DNA of 64,000 bases from Theodoxus fluviatilis. Taxonomy: Eukaryota > Mollusca > Gastropoda > Cycloneritida > Neritidae. The translations under genes were made by a program, and so were the position numbers. A model generated the notes under the pieces. The model did not search any database, had not been told where the DNA came from, and was given only the letters and a program-made list of their open reading frames with translations. The stretch covers positions 51,001 through 115,000 of the forward strand of contig JAWQFJ010002855.1 in assembly GCA_034096865.1 (NCBI GenBank), read 5' to 3'. Each line of letters starts with the position of its first letter. Position 1 is the first letter of the stretch. Positions 1 to 41,855 of this stretch are shown piece after piece.

Positions 1-249
1 GAATAAACCAACAAACGAATGAAACATTTTATTGCTTAGGCCTCGAGCCTGTTTCAATTACAATCGCGCGAGAAACATTAAAGATGAAACACTTTACAAA
101 ACTGGTAGCCCGTCTTGTTTTGGTCACAGAACACAAAACAGAACCAGAGTCTCAAGCAAAGCACCACAAATCTATTTTCCGTTCTGCCTACCTTGGTGTT
201 GCTGTCTCATGGTTGGTCTTTCCCCTCCCACTGATGCTGTGCCCTGGGT

Positions 250-424
<175 letters not shown>

Positions 425-559
425 GATTTGTAAACTTTTCTCCTCTGCTGGGCAATCAAACCTTAAGTTTCTCTTCTTTACCCTAACACTGGACTGAAAA
501 CTATCAGCATCTCATGTACACTGATAACCAGCAGAGGATGCTTCAATCCATAAGTATCA

Positions 560-2530
560 CCAAATCATAGGCAAGAAGCTCAGCTGTCACATGAACAATA
601 CTCAACCCTCAGTTCCACCAAATCATAGGCAAGAAGCTCAGCTGTCACATGAACAATACTCAACCCTCAGTTCCACCAAATCATAGGCAAGAAGCTCAGC
701 TGTCACATGAACAATACTCAACCCTCAGTTCCACCAAATCATAGGCAAGAAGCTCAGCTGTCACATGAACAATACTCAACCCTCAGTTCCACCAAATCAT
801 AAGCAAGCAGCTTAGCAGTCACATGAACAATACTCAACCCTCAGTTCCACCAAATCATAAGCAAGCAGCTTAGTAGTCACATGAACAATACTCAACCCTC
901 AGTTCCACCAAATCATAGGCAAGCAGCTTAGCAGTCACATGAACAATACTCAACCCTCAGTTCCACCAAATCATAAGCAAGCAGCTTAGCAGTCACATGA
1001 ACAATACTCAACCCTCAGTTCCACCAAATCAAAAGCAAGCAGCTTAGCAGTCACATGAACAATACTCAACCCTCAGTTCCACCAAATCATAAGCAAGCAG
1101 CTTAGTAGTCACATGAACAATACTCAACCCTCAGTTCCACCAAATCAGAAGCAAGCAGCTTAGTAGTCACATGAACAATACTCAACCCTCAGTTCCACCA
1201 AATCAGAAGCAAGCAGCTTAGTAGTCACATGAACAATACTCAACCCTCAGTTCCACCAAATCAGAAACAAGCAGCTTAGCAGTCACATGAACAATACTCA
1301 ACCCTCAGTTCCACCAAATCATAAGCAAGCAGTTTAGCAGTCACATGAACAATACTCAACCCTCAGTTCCACCAAATCAGAAACAAGCAGCTTAGCAGAT
1401 ACATGAACAATACTCAACCCTCAGTTCCACCAAATCATAGGCAAGCAGCTTAGTAGTCACATGAACAATACTCAACCCTCAGTTCCACCAAATCATAAGC
1501 AAGCAGTTTAGTAGTCACATGAACAATACTCAACCAGACCTGCCAACCCACCACCATGCCAAAGAGTAGCATCCAGAGCTATTTGGAGTAGCATGGAAGG
1601 AACAGGCGTAGCGGGGGTGGGGGGGTGAGGGGTTGGGAGAGATAAAGCTGTGATAAGCTGACCCGGTGGCGTGAAAGCGGGGGGGGGGGGGGGGGGGGGG
1701 GGGGGGAGATAAGGCTGTGAAGGCGGCGAGATAAGCTGCACTGGCGGCGTGAAAGGGGGGGGGGGGGGGGGATTCTCCATCGCGGTCAAAAGTTCAAGCA
1801 GGCAGGGAAAGCGTAGTTTTTATGAAAAAGCGTAGCAGCGTAGCAAGCATGTCGAAAGCGTAGTATGCTACGCCTAAAGCGTAGCATTTGGCAGGTCTGC
1901 TCAACCCTCAGTTCCACCAAATCATAGGCAAGAAGCTCAGCTGTCACATGAACAATACTCAACCCTCAGTTCCACCAAATCATAGGCAAGCAGCTTAGTA
2001 GTCACATGAACAATACTCAACCCTCAGTTCCACTAAATCATAGGCACGCAGCTTAGCAGACACATGAATAATACTCAACCCTCAGTTCCACCAAATCATA
2101 GGCAAGCAGCTTAGTAGTCACATGAACAATACTCAACCCTCAGTTCCACCAAATCAGAAACAAGCAGCTTAGCAGACACATGAACAATACTCAACCCTCA
2201 GTTCCACCAAATCAGAAACAAGCAGTTTAGCAGTCACATGAACAATACTCAACCCTCAGTTCCACCAAATCATAGGCAAGCAGCTTAGTAGTCACATGAA
2301 CAATACTCAACCCTCAGTTCCACCAAATCATAGGCAAGAAGCTCAGCTGTCACATGAACAATACTCAACCCTCAGTTCCACCAAATCATAGGCAAGCAGC
2401 TTAGTAGTCACATGAACAATACTCAACCCTCAGTTCCACCAAATCATAGGCAAGCAGTTTATCACTAGCAGACACATGAAGTTGAACAATACTTAACCCT
2501 CAGTTCCACCAAATCATAGGCATATACAAC
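560..2530. repeat. 58-bp minisatellite, about 27 copies, interrupted
   Basis: A 58-bp unit containing CAACCCTCAGTTCCACCAAA repeats head to tail; successive copies start exactly 58 bases apart (for example 603 and 661). At least two variants alternate: 'AGAAGCTCAGCTGTCACATG' and 'AGCAGCTTAGYAGTCACATG' types. The array is split at 1535-1899 by an inverted-repeat element. The last copies before 2530 degenerate. Confidence 0.96.
1535..1899. mobile_element. Small TIR element (CAGACCTG family), 6-bp target duplication
   Basis: The element begins CAGACCTGCCAA and ends with the reverse complement TTGGCAGGTCTG. It is flanked on both sides by CTCAAC, six bases that occur once in an uninterrupted 58-bp repeat unit, so the empty site can be inferred. 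It has no coding capacity; the inside is rich in GCGTAGC-like steps and two poly(G) runs (about 1680-1706 and 1756-1770). Related copies occur at 7375, 14838 and 16174. Confidence 0.88.
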
Positions 2531-3216
2531 ACTGGACCCTCAGTTCTCACAACTCACAAGGTTTTCACAAAATTTGTAGAAAAATTTCCCATGGGGAAGT
2601 ACAACCTGGTTTTCGGCTCTTCCAAAAGAATGTAAGTTTCCCAACAAGAACAATTTGAAACAGTAGGAATAGTAACAGAATATTATAAACATTCTCATTT
2701 GAACGATAATGGAAAATGGTGCCGCTGAGGCATTCACTTCAAGCACACTTGAAGCAAGCACTTATTGTGTCCACAGAAAGCAGAGAGTGTTCTTGTCAAT
2801 ATCACTGTCAGATCCCCCCTCATAAGCAGCACAGCACAATAATGGTGATTTTATAATAGTCATAACAAAACTTGGAAAAGTACACTCCAGCTGCCACTCA
2901 TGTATTGACAGGATTTTAAGGTAAATGCTATTCACTGACACCATTTTAATTTTTCCCACTAGCATTAACATAGACAATAGTGGCCATTCAGCTCTCACAT
3001 CTCAAAAGCAAGCAGTTTGCAGTTCAAGGCAAATGTTTCTTCCTACTGTGGAGGCTTTGTGCGTTGTTTTCAATGCTTTAATCTACTTCTTGGTCACAGG
3101 CAACATGGATCAAGCATTTATATGAATCACTCTGGAACCAGTACACTTCAAACTCATTAGCTTTATCATCAGCAAAATTACAAATTGCTCAAAGATCGAC
3201 AGATTGGACTGAGAGG
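2531..3216 (-). other. Probable 3' UTR/flank of the protease-zinc finger gene
   Basis: No ORF of interest. It lies directly downstream of the stop codon of the minus-strand gene ending at 3217. ATTAAA-like polyadenylation hexamers occur on the minus strand (around 3078-3083 and 2945-2950), but no clear processing site can be assigned. Confidence 0.4.
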
Positions 3217-16747
<13,531 letters not shown>

Positions 16748-17277
16748 TTTGAGCCAAAATGCAGCGAGAGTGGCGACGAGTAGAGCGGCGAGAAGCGTCT
16801 GCTTTCACTCAGGAAGAAACTTTTCTGCACACTAGTGAAGCGCTTTTCCAAAAGGCGCGAAATCTAAATCGGCGCGAAAACCAGCGAGAGAGATTTACCT
16901 CCGATCTCAGAGAGCTACTTCCGGCGGAAAGATGACGGATGACATGACGAGAAATGCGTCAACAAAGGGAGGTAATTCATCGTGCACTAGTTTCTCCATT
17001 CAAATGGTTCGTTCTAGCATGGATAATGTCCATGGTTCTAGAATACCATAAAAAATGGAGTGGAAAAATCAAATCAAAATATAATATTGTGCTGTGTTTG
17101 TGTGCAAAAAGATATTTTCTAGGGGCTTGGATTAGAATTAGACTGGAGTTTATCCAATTAAACTTTCTGGATGAATTCACTACCGAGCATCCGGATAGTC
17201 ACGTGATAAAACACGCCATTTTGGCTGCCTGAGCCGAACATAAGTCCTCCCCAGCCAATTTCATACAGAATCACAGA
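16748..17277. promoter_or_regulatory. Divergent promoter region between the protease gene and BuGZ
   Basis: About 530 bp separates the two start codons. It contains an ETS-type core ACTTCCGG (about 16917-16924) and an AAAATGGCG YY1-like site on the minus strand (GCCATTTTGG at about 17215-17224), both typical of TATA-less housekeeping promoters. The motif functions are inferred, and transcription start sites cannot be placed. Confidence 0.5.
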
Positions 17278-33880
<16,603 letters not shown>

Positions 33881-34175
33881 TCCCTTCCAAAGGAAAAGAC
33901 CTCCACCACCAAGCATGTGTTTGGCACAGGCCTCTCGTTCCAATATCAGGGAAGACTATCGCACTGTGCATGCCATGTTTTATTTTCAGTCTAGCAGTTA
34001 TGATTTTTGTTTTTATCATCCAAGGTAAGGGCCTTTTGTGGGCTTTCACTTCAAGAATAGCATCGTGCGGTAAGTGTTGCTGTTTCATCGTTGGAGTCAT
34101 CATGCTATGTAGCTGTCATTATGTGAAGAGGAACCATGTAAAGTGAAATCAAATAAAAGTTGGGAAATCATTTTT
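33881..34175 (+). other. BuGZ 3' UTR with polyadenylation signal
   Basis: Follows the TGA at 33878-33880. A canonical AATAAA is at 34152-34157, so cleavage is expected about 15-25 bases later. Confidence 0.75.
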
Positions 34176-35806
34176 AATCTCTGTGTTGTCAGCTTGAATG
34201 TTCACTAGAGTCAGTCTAGTGTGTCCCTTGTAATCTTTGAGTTTTGTGGCAGCGCAGAATTGTTGTAGTTGATGTCATCATGGGTGCAAGTTGCAGGCAA
34301 GAAAAAACAACCCTTTGAAATCTGTTATTTTCTGTCTTGGTGAAACTTGTCTAAATCCCAGTGCTTAAGCTGTGAAGTTTTCCTTTTTGCTGGGATGTTT
34401 TGTGTGTGGACTGCCCCATGTAAGAAAGAAACCCAAATCCAGCAGTTTTATTATGTTTGTGCATGTTTGCTACTTGCAATATTTAGCTCTGCTGCAACAT
34501 TGCACCAGATTCATAGGGGGAGACATGGTGGAAGAGTAATATTGCTCACACCCCACCTGATAGACATCTGCCAGACTGAAAAGAGTAGCAGACACATGCA
34601 TGTTTATATCTCACTTATTCGCTGTTTCAAATGATACAAATGAGAACAGCTAAAAACTTGGTCTATCTTGTAAACTACAGTATATAGCAACTACATGTCG
34701 GCTTTGAAGTAGAATTAATCATGCCACACATGATAGACATCCATGAGTCTTTGCAAAATGATCAAGGAAACATGTAAGTTTGTCTCGCTTGTATATAAGT
34801 CGAAGCAGAAGACCCACTGCGTTTCCCTACGCGTTTTGTAAGAGGTGAATAACTAGGGACACCGTGACTTGTTTGCGTTTACTCTAAACTGTTGTAGTGA
34901 TTTTCGTGCTCAATGGCCTTACATAGCCTACACAGGCTGATAGGCAGTAAAACACCATGCATCCATCCATCCATTGAAGCAGAATTAAGGAGATCTGGCA
35001 ACTTGCAAAATAGTAGATTTTCGCGCTCGGCTTAGTAATGGAAAATTGAATTTCTCTTGCAACTGGTGCTTATCGCTGTTCTTGGACATGCACATCTGAA
35101 TACTTTTTTTTTAATGAGAGAAAAATTCACCCTGTGCGACTATCATGTCTCCCCTTCATTTCATAGTGCTCCATGAGAAGTCTTGCTTGCATGTAGTGGC
35201 TGTGTAAATCAAAAGATTTCATTTGATTTTGTATGTGCTCCACGAAATTGCTGCTGCTTGCTTTGCTGGGCTGTGTGAGATGGTGAGATGTGCACCGCGC
35301 AGGCAAGTGCAACATCACAGCAGTCTGCTGCTGTTGGGCCGCTGGGCCCCCAACTGTGGTTGGCGATGTTTTTTCCCTCCCTCCTCCCTGGCGCTCGGTA
35401 GTGCACAGCCTGGACAATCGCCACGGACAGGCACTAGTCAGGCAAGTGAACGTCACAGCAGTTGTGCTGTTGGGCTCTCTGTGGAGCCCCCAACTGACGT
35501 TGGCGATGTTTCTCCTCTCTTGCTCCTCATTTGGGCTAGGCTAAGTGGACACTGGCTTCTAACAAGGCAAGTCTGGTCACAGCGGGCAGTCTCGCTGTTG
35601 GGCTTCCAGCCCCCAACAGACGTTGGCGACACTTTCTTATGGTCATTCATTGTTGATGATTGTTACTGTTCCCCACTTCATCCACATTACCTACTAAATC
35701 TGTACTGGTGATTGACCATTTGCTAAGAAAGTTGTCTTGCCTGCTGCTGCCTTGTATACAGTAGGGTTCCAACTGCTGAATGGGCTCTTTTTCTCCATCT
35801 TTCCAG
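34176..35806. other. Intergenic or intronic region with one dispersed repeat and structured repeats
   Basis: A 'GTGAATAACTAGGGACAC' family copy lies at about 34825-34975, ending in (CATC)n. Three loosely repeated units at about 35290-35640 each hold GTTGGGC...GCCCCCAAC stem-loops followed by TTGGCGA. No exon recognised. Confidence 0.55.
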
Positions 35807-37107
35807 TTGCCAGTCGCTAAGTTAGATAAGTTGCGGAAGCGAGACGTCGGTCTGGTGAGTACCTAGTGGTAGGTACTTCACACTGTCTGGATGGTGATTT
35901 GGTGGAGCTTTTGCAGTTTTTCTTTCTTTCTTTTTTGTTTGTTTGTAGCCAATAGCCAAATAGCTTTCTTCCAGTGTAAGCTGCAGTTTAAAAAGGGAGT
36001 GTGTGATCCTGTTTCATGTAGTTTAATAATGGGGTTTGATGTTCCTCAGTGACAAACATCATTCAGTAACAGTTTAGACTGAAAAACCAGCCACATGTAT
36101 CTTATCTAAGTGGCCCGAACCACTGAGGAAATTGTTCTAACCTTTGCTTGTAACTTCATGTTAGAGGCGTGTGACTTTATTTTTGTTTTTAACTTGTGGG
36201 CTGTCCTGTCAGTTGGTGTCTTGGGTGAGGGTGGGATGGCGAACTTGGGCGTGGGAGGGGTGTCCACTGAATAAACTTTTCACTTTGGCAGCTGCTCTCC
36301 AGGCTTCTTGGTGGAATTTCCAGTGTTGATGACTTGGATGGCCAAAGGTGAGGAGATGGTAGTGTCTGGGCATGTCTCTCTAAATCCTTGTGACACAACT
36401 GTAACTGCACTTGTTTGTTGGATGAGGGGAAATGCACCCTCCTACAGCAGGGCTTTTTGGTAGGGAATGGGGTTGGGGGGGAGGGAGTCCACTACGAAGT
36501 TGAAGCAGGGTCCAAGCAAAGGATCATTTTCCATAGGTTGTTTATACTATGTGTACTGTCGGTACTCTTGCGAGAAGAAATGTGCATGTGTACTTCCTCG
36601 GTACTTGTTTACAGTAATACGCATGGATGTGTGTTACCATTGTATTGTGTGGAAAATTAAATGATCCAACTTCGTTGTGGCCTACAAAATGTAATAAAAA
36701 ATTTAAATGTCACTGTTTGGATTTTTTTTTCTGTACCTGTTGGTTTTGAGTCTTGATGAGAGGAAATGGCTCAGTGTGATGAACCTCCCTGTGGGTTTGG
36801 GGTAAGAATTGACCCACCGCGTCTCTACGCGATTCTTAAGAGGTGAATAGGGATACCAGGACTTGATTTGCATTTAAACTCTTCTAGTGATCATCATGCT
36901 TAATGACCTTGTGTAGCCTACAATGGCTGATGAGAGAAGTGGTTGGTTGTGGGATGACGACACTGCATGCTGCCTATCCTTAGCCACGGAGAATCCCTCC
37001 TTCAGTGGCATTGGCGTTTTTTGTCCAGGTGGAAGGAGTTGGCCGAAAAGGCACTACCCTCCTTGAGGGCAAGTCAAGAGCAAGGCAAGCATCGAAAGAA
37101 CATCTAA
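35807..37107 (+). CDS. Last three exons of an unrecognised gene (5' part not found)
   Basis: Three plus-strand exons with good splice borders and matching phases: 35807-35854 (LPVAKLDKLRKRDVGL; acceptor CCATCTTTCCAG, donor GTGAGTAC; only phase 0 is open), 36292-36347 (LLSRLLGGISSVDDLDGQ; acceptor CACTTTGGCAG, donor GTGAGGAG, ends in phase 2), and 37029-37107 (RWKELAEKALPSLRASQEQG..., stop TAA at 37105-37107). The C-terminus is basic and probably helical. I do not recognise the family. Upstream exons were not found between 34.2 and 35.8 kb. They may lie beyond, or this could be an alternative 3' end spliced from the phase-0 BuGZ exon ending at 30287. Confidence 0.5.
36787..36940 (+). mobile_element. 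Dispersed repeat of the 'GGTAAGAATTGACC' family
   Basis: CCCTGTGGGTTTGGGGTAAG, AATTGACCCACCGCGTCT, GATTCTTAAGAGGTGAATAG, GTAGCCTACAATGGCTGATG in the same order as the other copies. It lies in the last intron of the unrecognised gene. Confidence 0.75.
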
Positions 37108-38421
37108 GTAACATCTAGACAATCTTGTCCACAATGTGTGCCTTGATACATCAATTCAAGGGACATAATTCAGAGTGGACATGGATGATGATTTAGAAAT
37201 AAGCTATACACACAAAATATGCAAATGAACAGCAATTACTTCCATGTAGTACACTTTTCCATTTTAAGTGAGAAGCACATTGCAGGTACTCCCGTCTATC
37301 AGTGGCAAACCAATTGGATTGTCTCTGCTATTTTGGATTATCTGGGCCTCTGCAGCTAGACACGGCGAGGTATCTCCAGAGCTTGGCCACCCTCCACTGC
37401 AAGTGCTTCCTTGTGAACGAGATCCCATAAGCTGTGCCTAGCCTTAGAGTTCTGCGAGATTCCTCATCTAAGAAACGCGCCCCATGTTGCTATCCGACTA
37501 GGATTTTGAGAGGGTAGACGTAGTAGTGAGCAGGAATGGACTACAGAGTGCCCCAAGAGGCAATTGGCAGTCTTGATTTCTGTGAAAGACCTTGATAAAG
37601 GAACTTGACATGTATGCTAAGCTCAGCTGTGGCAATTTCCTTTGCAAGCAGGAAGCTAGGGCTGGAGAGCTGAAATTGTTACTGATCCCGACACCAACTT
37701 GAGCTCTATGAGTAGCTCCGGAGTGACTGGTCAAGAACTCCTGCATTTGCATCAGTTTGAACATGGCATTAATATGCATATCATAATGAATAGTGCCTCC
37801 TAGTGAGTTTTTTTACTGCCTTGGTGCCACCTTAGGCTAAGCAATGGAGCAGACCCTGAAAACCCAGTAGCTAGGGGTTCCAGCTGCCGAGGTGTACAGT
37901 GAACAGCTGTAGGTGCATGTCTGTATTTTAGGTATGTCAGTCATAAACTGGATATTTTGGTCTTGGTTAACAATTACAAGAAATTCAGACAGTCTGCAAT
38001 TGCTTGCATACTCCTTCCCTGGTGGCCTCCTTGCCCCCCACCTTCCACAATGGAATTTACCTTGCAGGTGTGGTGGCTGGAGCTTGCATGGCCAGTTCTT
38101 GGCAGATTGCAGTTTCATATCTTACGTTGCCCTCAATGTTTCCAAGAAATGTATCCATTTCAGACTAGCCATTTGCTCAACAATGGCTCAGGCAATGATA
38201 ATAATCATGCATCTATTAAACATTTGTTTTTCACGTGTTGCAACATTTTCTGGTCAGACTTGCATACAAAACAAATCTCGAGGCACGTGCACTTGACCAG
38301 TAGAGCTGGGTAGACCATGTACTGATCTATGAAATTGGTCATCCTTCCATGGCTAAAATCCTATGTACTCGTTTCATTTGTTTTAATACACATTTTTACT
38401 ATGCCAATTTACTGCTTGGAT
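37108..38421. other. Intergenic region, nothing recognised
   Basis: Short ORFs only, no splice-flanked coding segment or repeat that I can support. Confidence 0.45.
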
Positions 38422-38422
38422 A

Positions 38423-38499
38423 TATCTAAGTGCCGGGGTCGGTTGCTTGTCTTCTACTCTTCTTTTCAGTAACTGCAACCGACCCCGGCACTTAGATAT
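38423..38499. repeat. Perfect 24-bp hairpin
   Basis: TATCTAAGTGCCGGGGTCGG TTGC and its exact reverse complement are separated by about 29 bases. The loop text GTCTTCTACTCTTCTTTTCA recurs about 85 bp downstream, and CAATTTACTGCTTG flanks the whole block on both sides (about 38406 and 38552). Confidence 0.85.
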
Positions 38500-39049
38500 C
38501 AGACATGCTCATGAAAGAAACAGTCGGTTGCTTGTCTTCCACTCTTCTTTTCAATTTACTGCTTGCACACTCTTCAATTCACTAAGATTACTGCAGGGAT
38601 AAAAACATGCATTGGAAATGGCTACATCATGGCTGCAACCATTTGTATCTTAGACCAATGCTGAGAGAGCAAGTGCTAATATTGTTAGGAACACCTAATC
38701 TCAAAACCTAAAATTGACTAATGGTTTCCCAAGGAATTGTGCAAATAATTTGTTTTTAGTCAAACAAACTTTCTGTCTAGTTTACTTTCATGAGACTTAA
38801 TGCTGCCAACATATCAAAATCTTCCCACTGTCAAAGCCAATGTCCCTTCTAAGTTCTAGTGGAATGCACGCACAGTGCATTCCTTGCACCAACACAGTTC
38901 TTCACATGACTGAGTTTTCAGAGATTGGCTCTCTTGAGATTTGTGAATTCTAGAGAGATTTGTCAATTGACTTAAAAAAAAAACTGGTGTCTCATCAACT
39001 ATTGACTTATCAAAGGTCACACAGCAGTTTGCACACAGCAGATCCCTCT

Positions 39050-39155
39050 GAGTTCAAGAGAAGTAAATGCCCCACCCAAATCCTGTACAATTCGTAGGTG
39101 AAGAATTGGGGAACTTATGGCTTGACTTAATGGCTTGTCTTGCCCTTACTCTAAC
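39050..39155 (+). mobile_element. Left half of a dispersed repeat split by the palindromic element
   Basis: Shares GTGAAGAATTGGGGAAC and GCCCTTACTCTAAC with the dispersed family. The right half (AGCTCATG...AAAGGCTGATAGGC) resumes at 42379-42440 after the insertion. Confidence 0.65.
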
Positions 39156-39690
39156 CAAAGACCGTCTACAATAAGATGGTTCATCCGGCACTCGGCCTAT
39201 ATAAAACATGATGACGGCGCCGACCGTGGCGCCCCAAGCGGAAACGGTGTCCCTCGAGTCCAGGAAGACAACTTCCACATACCGCGTCAGCATAACAATT
39301 TACAGTGGATCGTGGAATCCTCTTATTGTGAACTTCAATTGAGGGACAGGAAAAAATGTTCACACTAAGCGGAATGTCACATTAAGAGGGTTGATTTCAG
39401 TCATACGATGAACTGAAGGGAAATTAAAAGGTTGTGGCTATTTCAGACACTGACTATACTCTATAGAGCGAGCGCACTGCTTAATATTACATTACTCGTT
39501 CGTCGTACCTCGAGCTTTTTCTGAACTCATCTTGAACAATTTTTATGCGAGATTTTAAATCAGACAAACATGAAAACCTTACTCCAACTAACTTTCAAAG
39601 GCAAGGAGGTGACCATTGCAGTGCGAATAACTGTGTTAACTCGCGCTATGCCTGTCCACAGAAGTCGTAGTCGTGATTAGCCGGTCAAAA

Positions 39691-39815
39691 ATGTCGACCA
39701 CGAAGAAGAAATCAAGGCAAGGAGGTGTCCATTGCAGTGCGATTAACTGTGTTAACTCGCGCTATGCCTGTCCACAGAAGTCGTTTTTTAGTTTTCCGTG
39801 GAAAAATAAAGAGAG
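39691..39815 (+). pseudogene. THAP-domain first exon, left arm
   Basis: ATG at 39691 (context CAAAAATGT) reads MSTTKKKSRQGGVHCSAINC then VNSRYACPQKSFFSFPWKNKER, with donor AG|GTAAGTAAT after 39815. HCSAINC and FFSFP match the start of a C2CH THAP domain; the later Trp, Cys and His ligands would be on a missing second exon. A partial 70-bp duplicate of this segment lies just upstream at 39598-39668. Confidence 0.7.
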
Positions 39816-41730
39816 GTAAGTAATGATTATATAAATGTGTTTTGAGCTAAGCGCAATAAAATACAGAACTTGAAGTGTAATCTAAATCTGCTGAACTGGT
39901 TGAGGAAGCTTGTGGCTTTTGCTTTTGTAGGTGTGCCGATATTTGTTTTCGAAAATCTGCTGATTTAGTCACGTCAGCACCTCAGCAAATCAGCAGTCTT
40001 GATAATGAATGATTCACGTTACATGATAAATATCGCCTTGAGGCTTGATCACAATTGAGTGATTCTGAATCAGAGTTGAAGAGTTTTGGCAACTCTTGCC
40101 TTGGTCATCTCTTGAAAAAATATTTGTTCATACGCTGATGTTGTAATGCATGAAAACAGAATTCATTCAGTGTGAGTGTAACTAGCATTTTCCTTTATCT
40201 TGATAGGATTTTTTTTCAGCTCGTGGTTGGGTTTTTTTCCATTGTGCTTATTGGTTGTTGATGGGGGGAACTTCAATTACTTCAACAGAAACTAAATTCC
40301 AGTAAACTGTTCAACAAATGCACTTTTGCTGATTTATTCTGGTTCATAACACATCCAAAATAAATTCTATGGCCAAGAACAATCCACAAACAGACTTGAA
40401 AGGAATACTTACATACAAAATCTTCCAATTAATATTATATTACATACAAGAATACTTAAGTTAATGATTTTCTTATCATGAAAGCAAGGCAAATCAAGTC
40501 AGCATCTTCATAACTGGCAAGTAAATGGCTCACATGATACAGTTGCTCCATACATAAAAGAAGACTATTAGTTCTTTGCACAATCTTTCTATAAATGCCT
40601 TAGCTTAATGCTATGAGAATTTGTGATTCTTAACTTCAAGTTATACAGAGCTTTGAAATATCACAGTGACACACACATGGGCAGATCATGCCCTGCTATT
40701 GAATATAAATGAGTGTTTTTGAAGTTGCTGAAGTTTGAAAAAAAAGGTGAAAGCACTGATGATTTGTTTTTATTAATGACATTAATGTACTTGGGTAACT
40801 TCTAGTCTGTATTATTTTCTTCTCCGGATTGCATAGTTCACAGCAATTTCCTCAATCTTTGTTTCATGATCATGGTAATGGAAATTTTTTTAATGATCGG
40901 TCAGTGATTACCTACACCACCAGACATGCAGAGGGCATTAAGCTAAGGCATTTATAGAAAGATTGTGCAAAGAACTAATAGTCTTCTTTTATGTATGGAG
41001 CAACTGTATCATGTGAGCCATTTACTTGCCAGTTATGAAGATGCTGACTTGATTTGCCTTGCTTTCATGATAAGAAAATCATTAACTTAAGTATTCTTGT
41101 ATGTAATATAATATTAATTGGAAGATTTTGTATGTAAGTATTCCTTTCAAGTCTGTTTGTGGATTGTTCTTGGCCATAGAATTTATTTTGGATGTGTTAT
41201 GAACCAGAATAAATCAGCAAAAGTGCATTTGTTGAACAGTTTACTGGAATTTAGTTTCTGTTGAAGTAATTGAAGTTCCCCCCATCAACAACCAATAAGC
41301 ACAATGGAAAAAAACCCAACCACGAGCTGAAAAAAAATCCTATCAAGATAAAGGAAAATGCTAGTTACACTCACACTGAATGAATTCTATTTTCATGCAT
41401 TACAACATCAGCATATGAACAAATATTTTTTCAAGAGATGACCAAGGCAAGAGTTGCCAAAACTCTTCAACTCTGATTCAGAATCACTCAATTGTGATCA
41501 AGCCTCAAGGCGATATTTATCATGTAACGTGAATCATTCATTATCAAGACTGCTGATTTGCTGAGGTGCTGACGTGACTAAATCAGCAGATTTTCGAAAA
41601 CAAATATCGGCACACCTACAAAAGCAAAAGCCACAAGCTTCCTCAACCAGTTCAGCAGATTTAGATTACACTTCAAGTTCTGTATTTTATTGCGCTTAGC
41701 TCAAAACACATTTATATAATCATTACTTAC

Positions 41731-41855
41731 CTCTCTTTATTTTTCCACGGAAAACTAAAAAACGACTTCTGTGGACAGGCATAGCGCGAGTTAACACAGT
41801 TAATCGCACTGCAATGGACACCTCCTTGCCTTGATTTCTTCTTCGTGGTCGACAT
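41731..41855 (-). pseudogene. THAP-domain first exon, right arm
   Basis: Mirror image of the left-arm exon: start and donor coordinates of the pair sum to the same value (81546), so no net insertion or deletion separates them. The predicted peptide is the same. Reads inward toward the loop. Confidence 0.7.

Noticed and set aside
1680..1706. Poly(G)/poly(C) runs as functional G-quadruplex sites (also about 16284, 20094, 20456, 20720, 27150)
   Set aside because: Homopolymers inside transposon copies; run length may be a sequencing artefact and no other evidence supports function.
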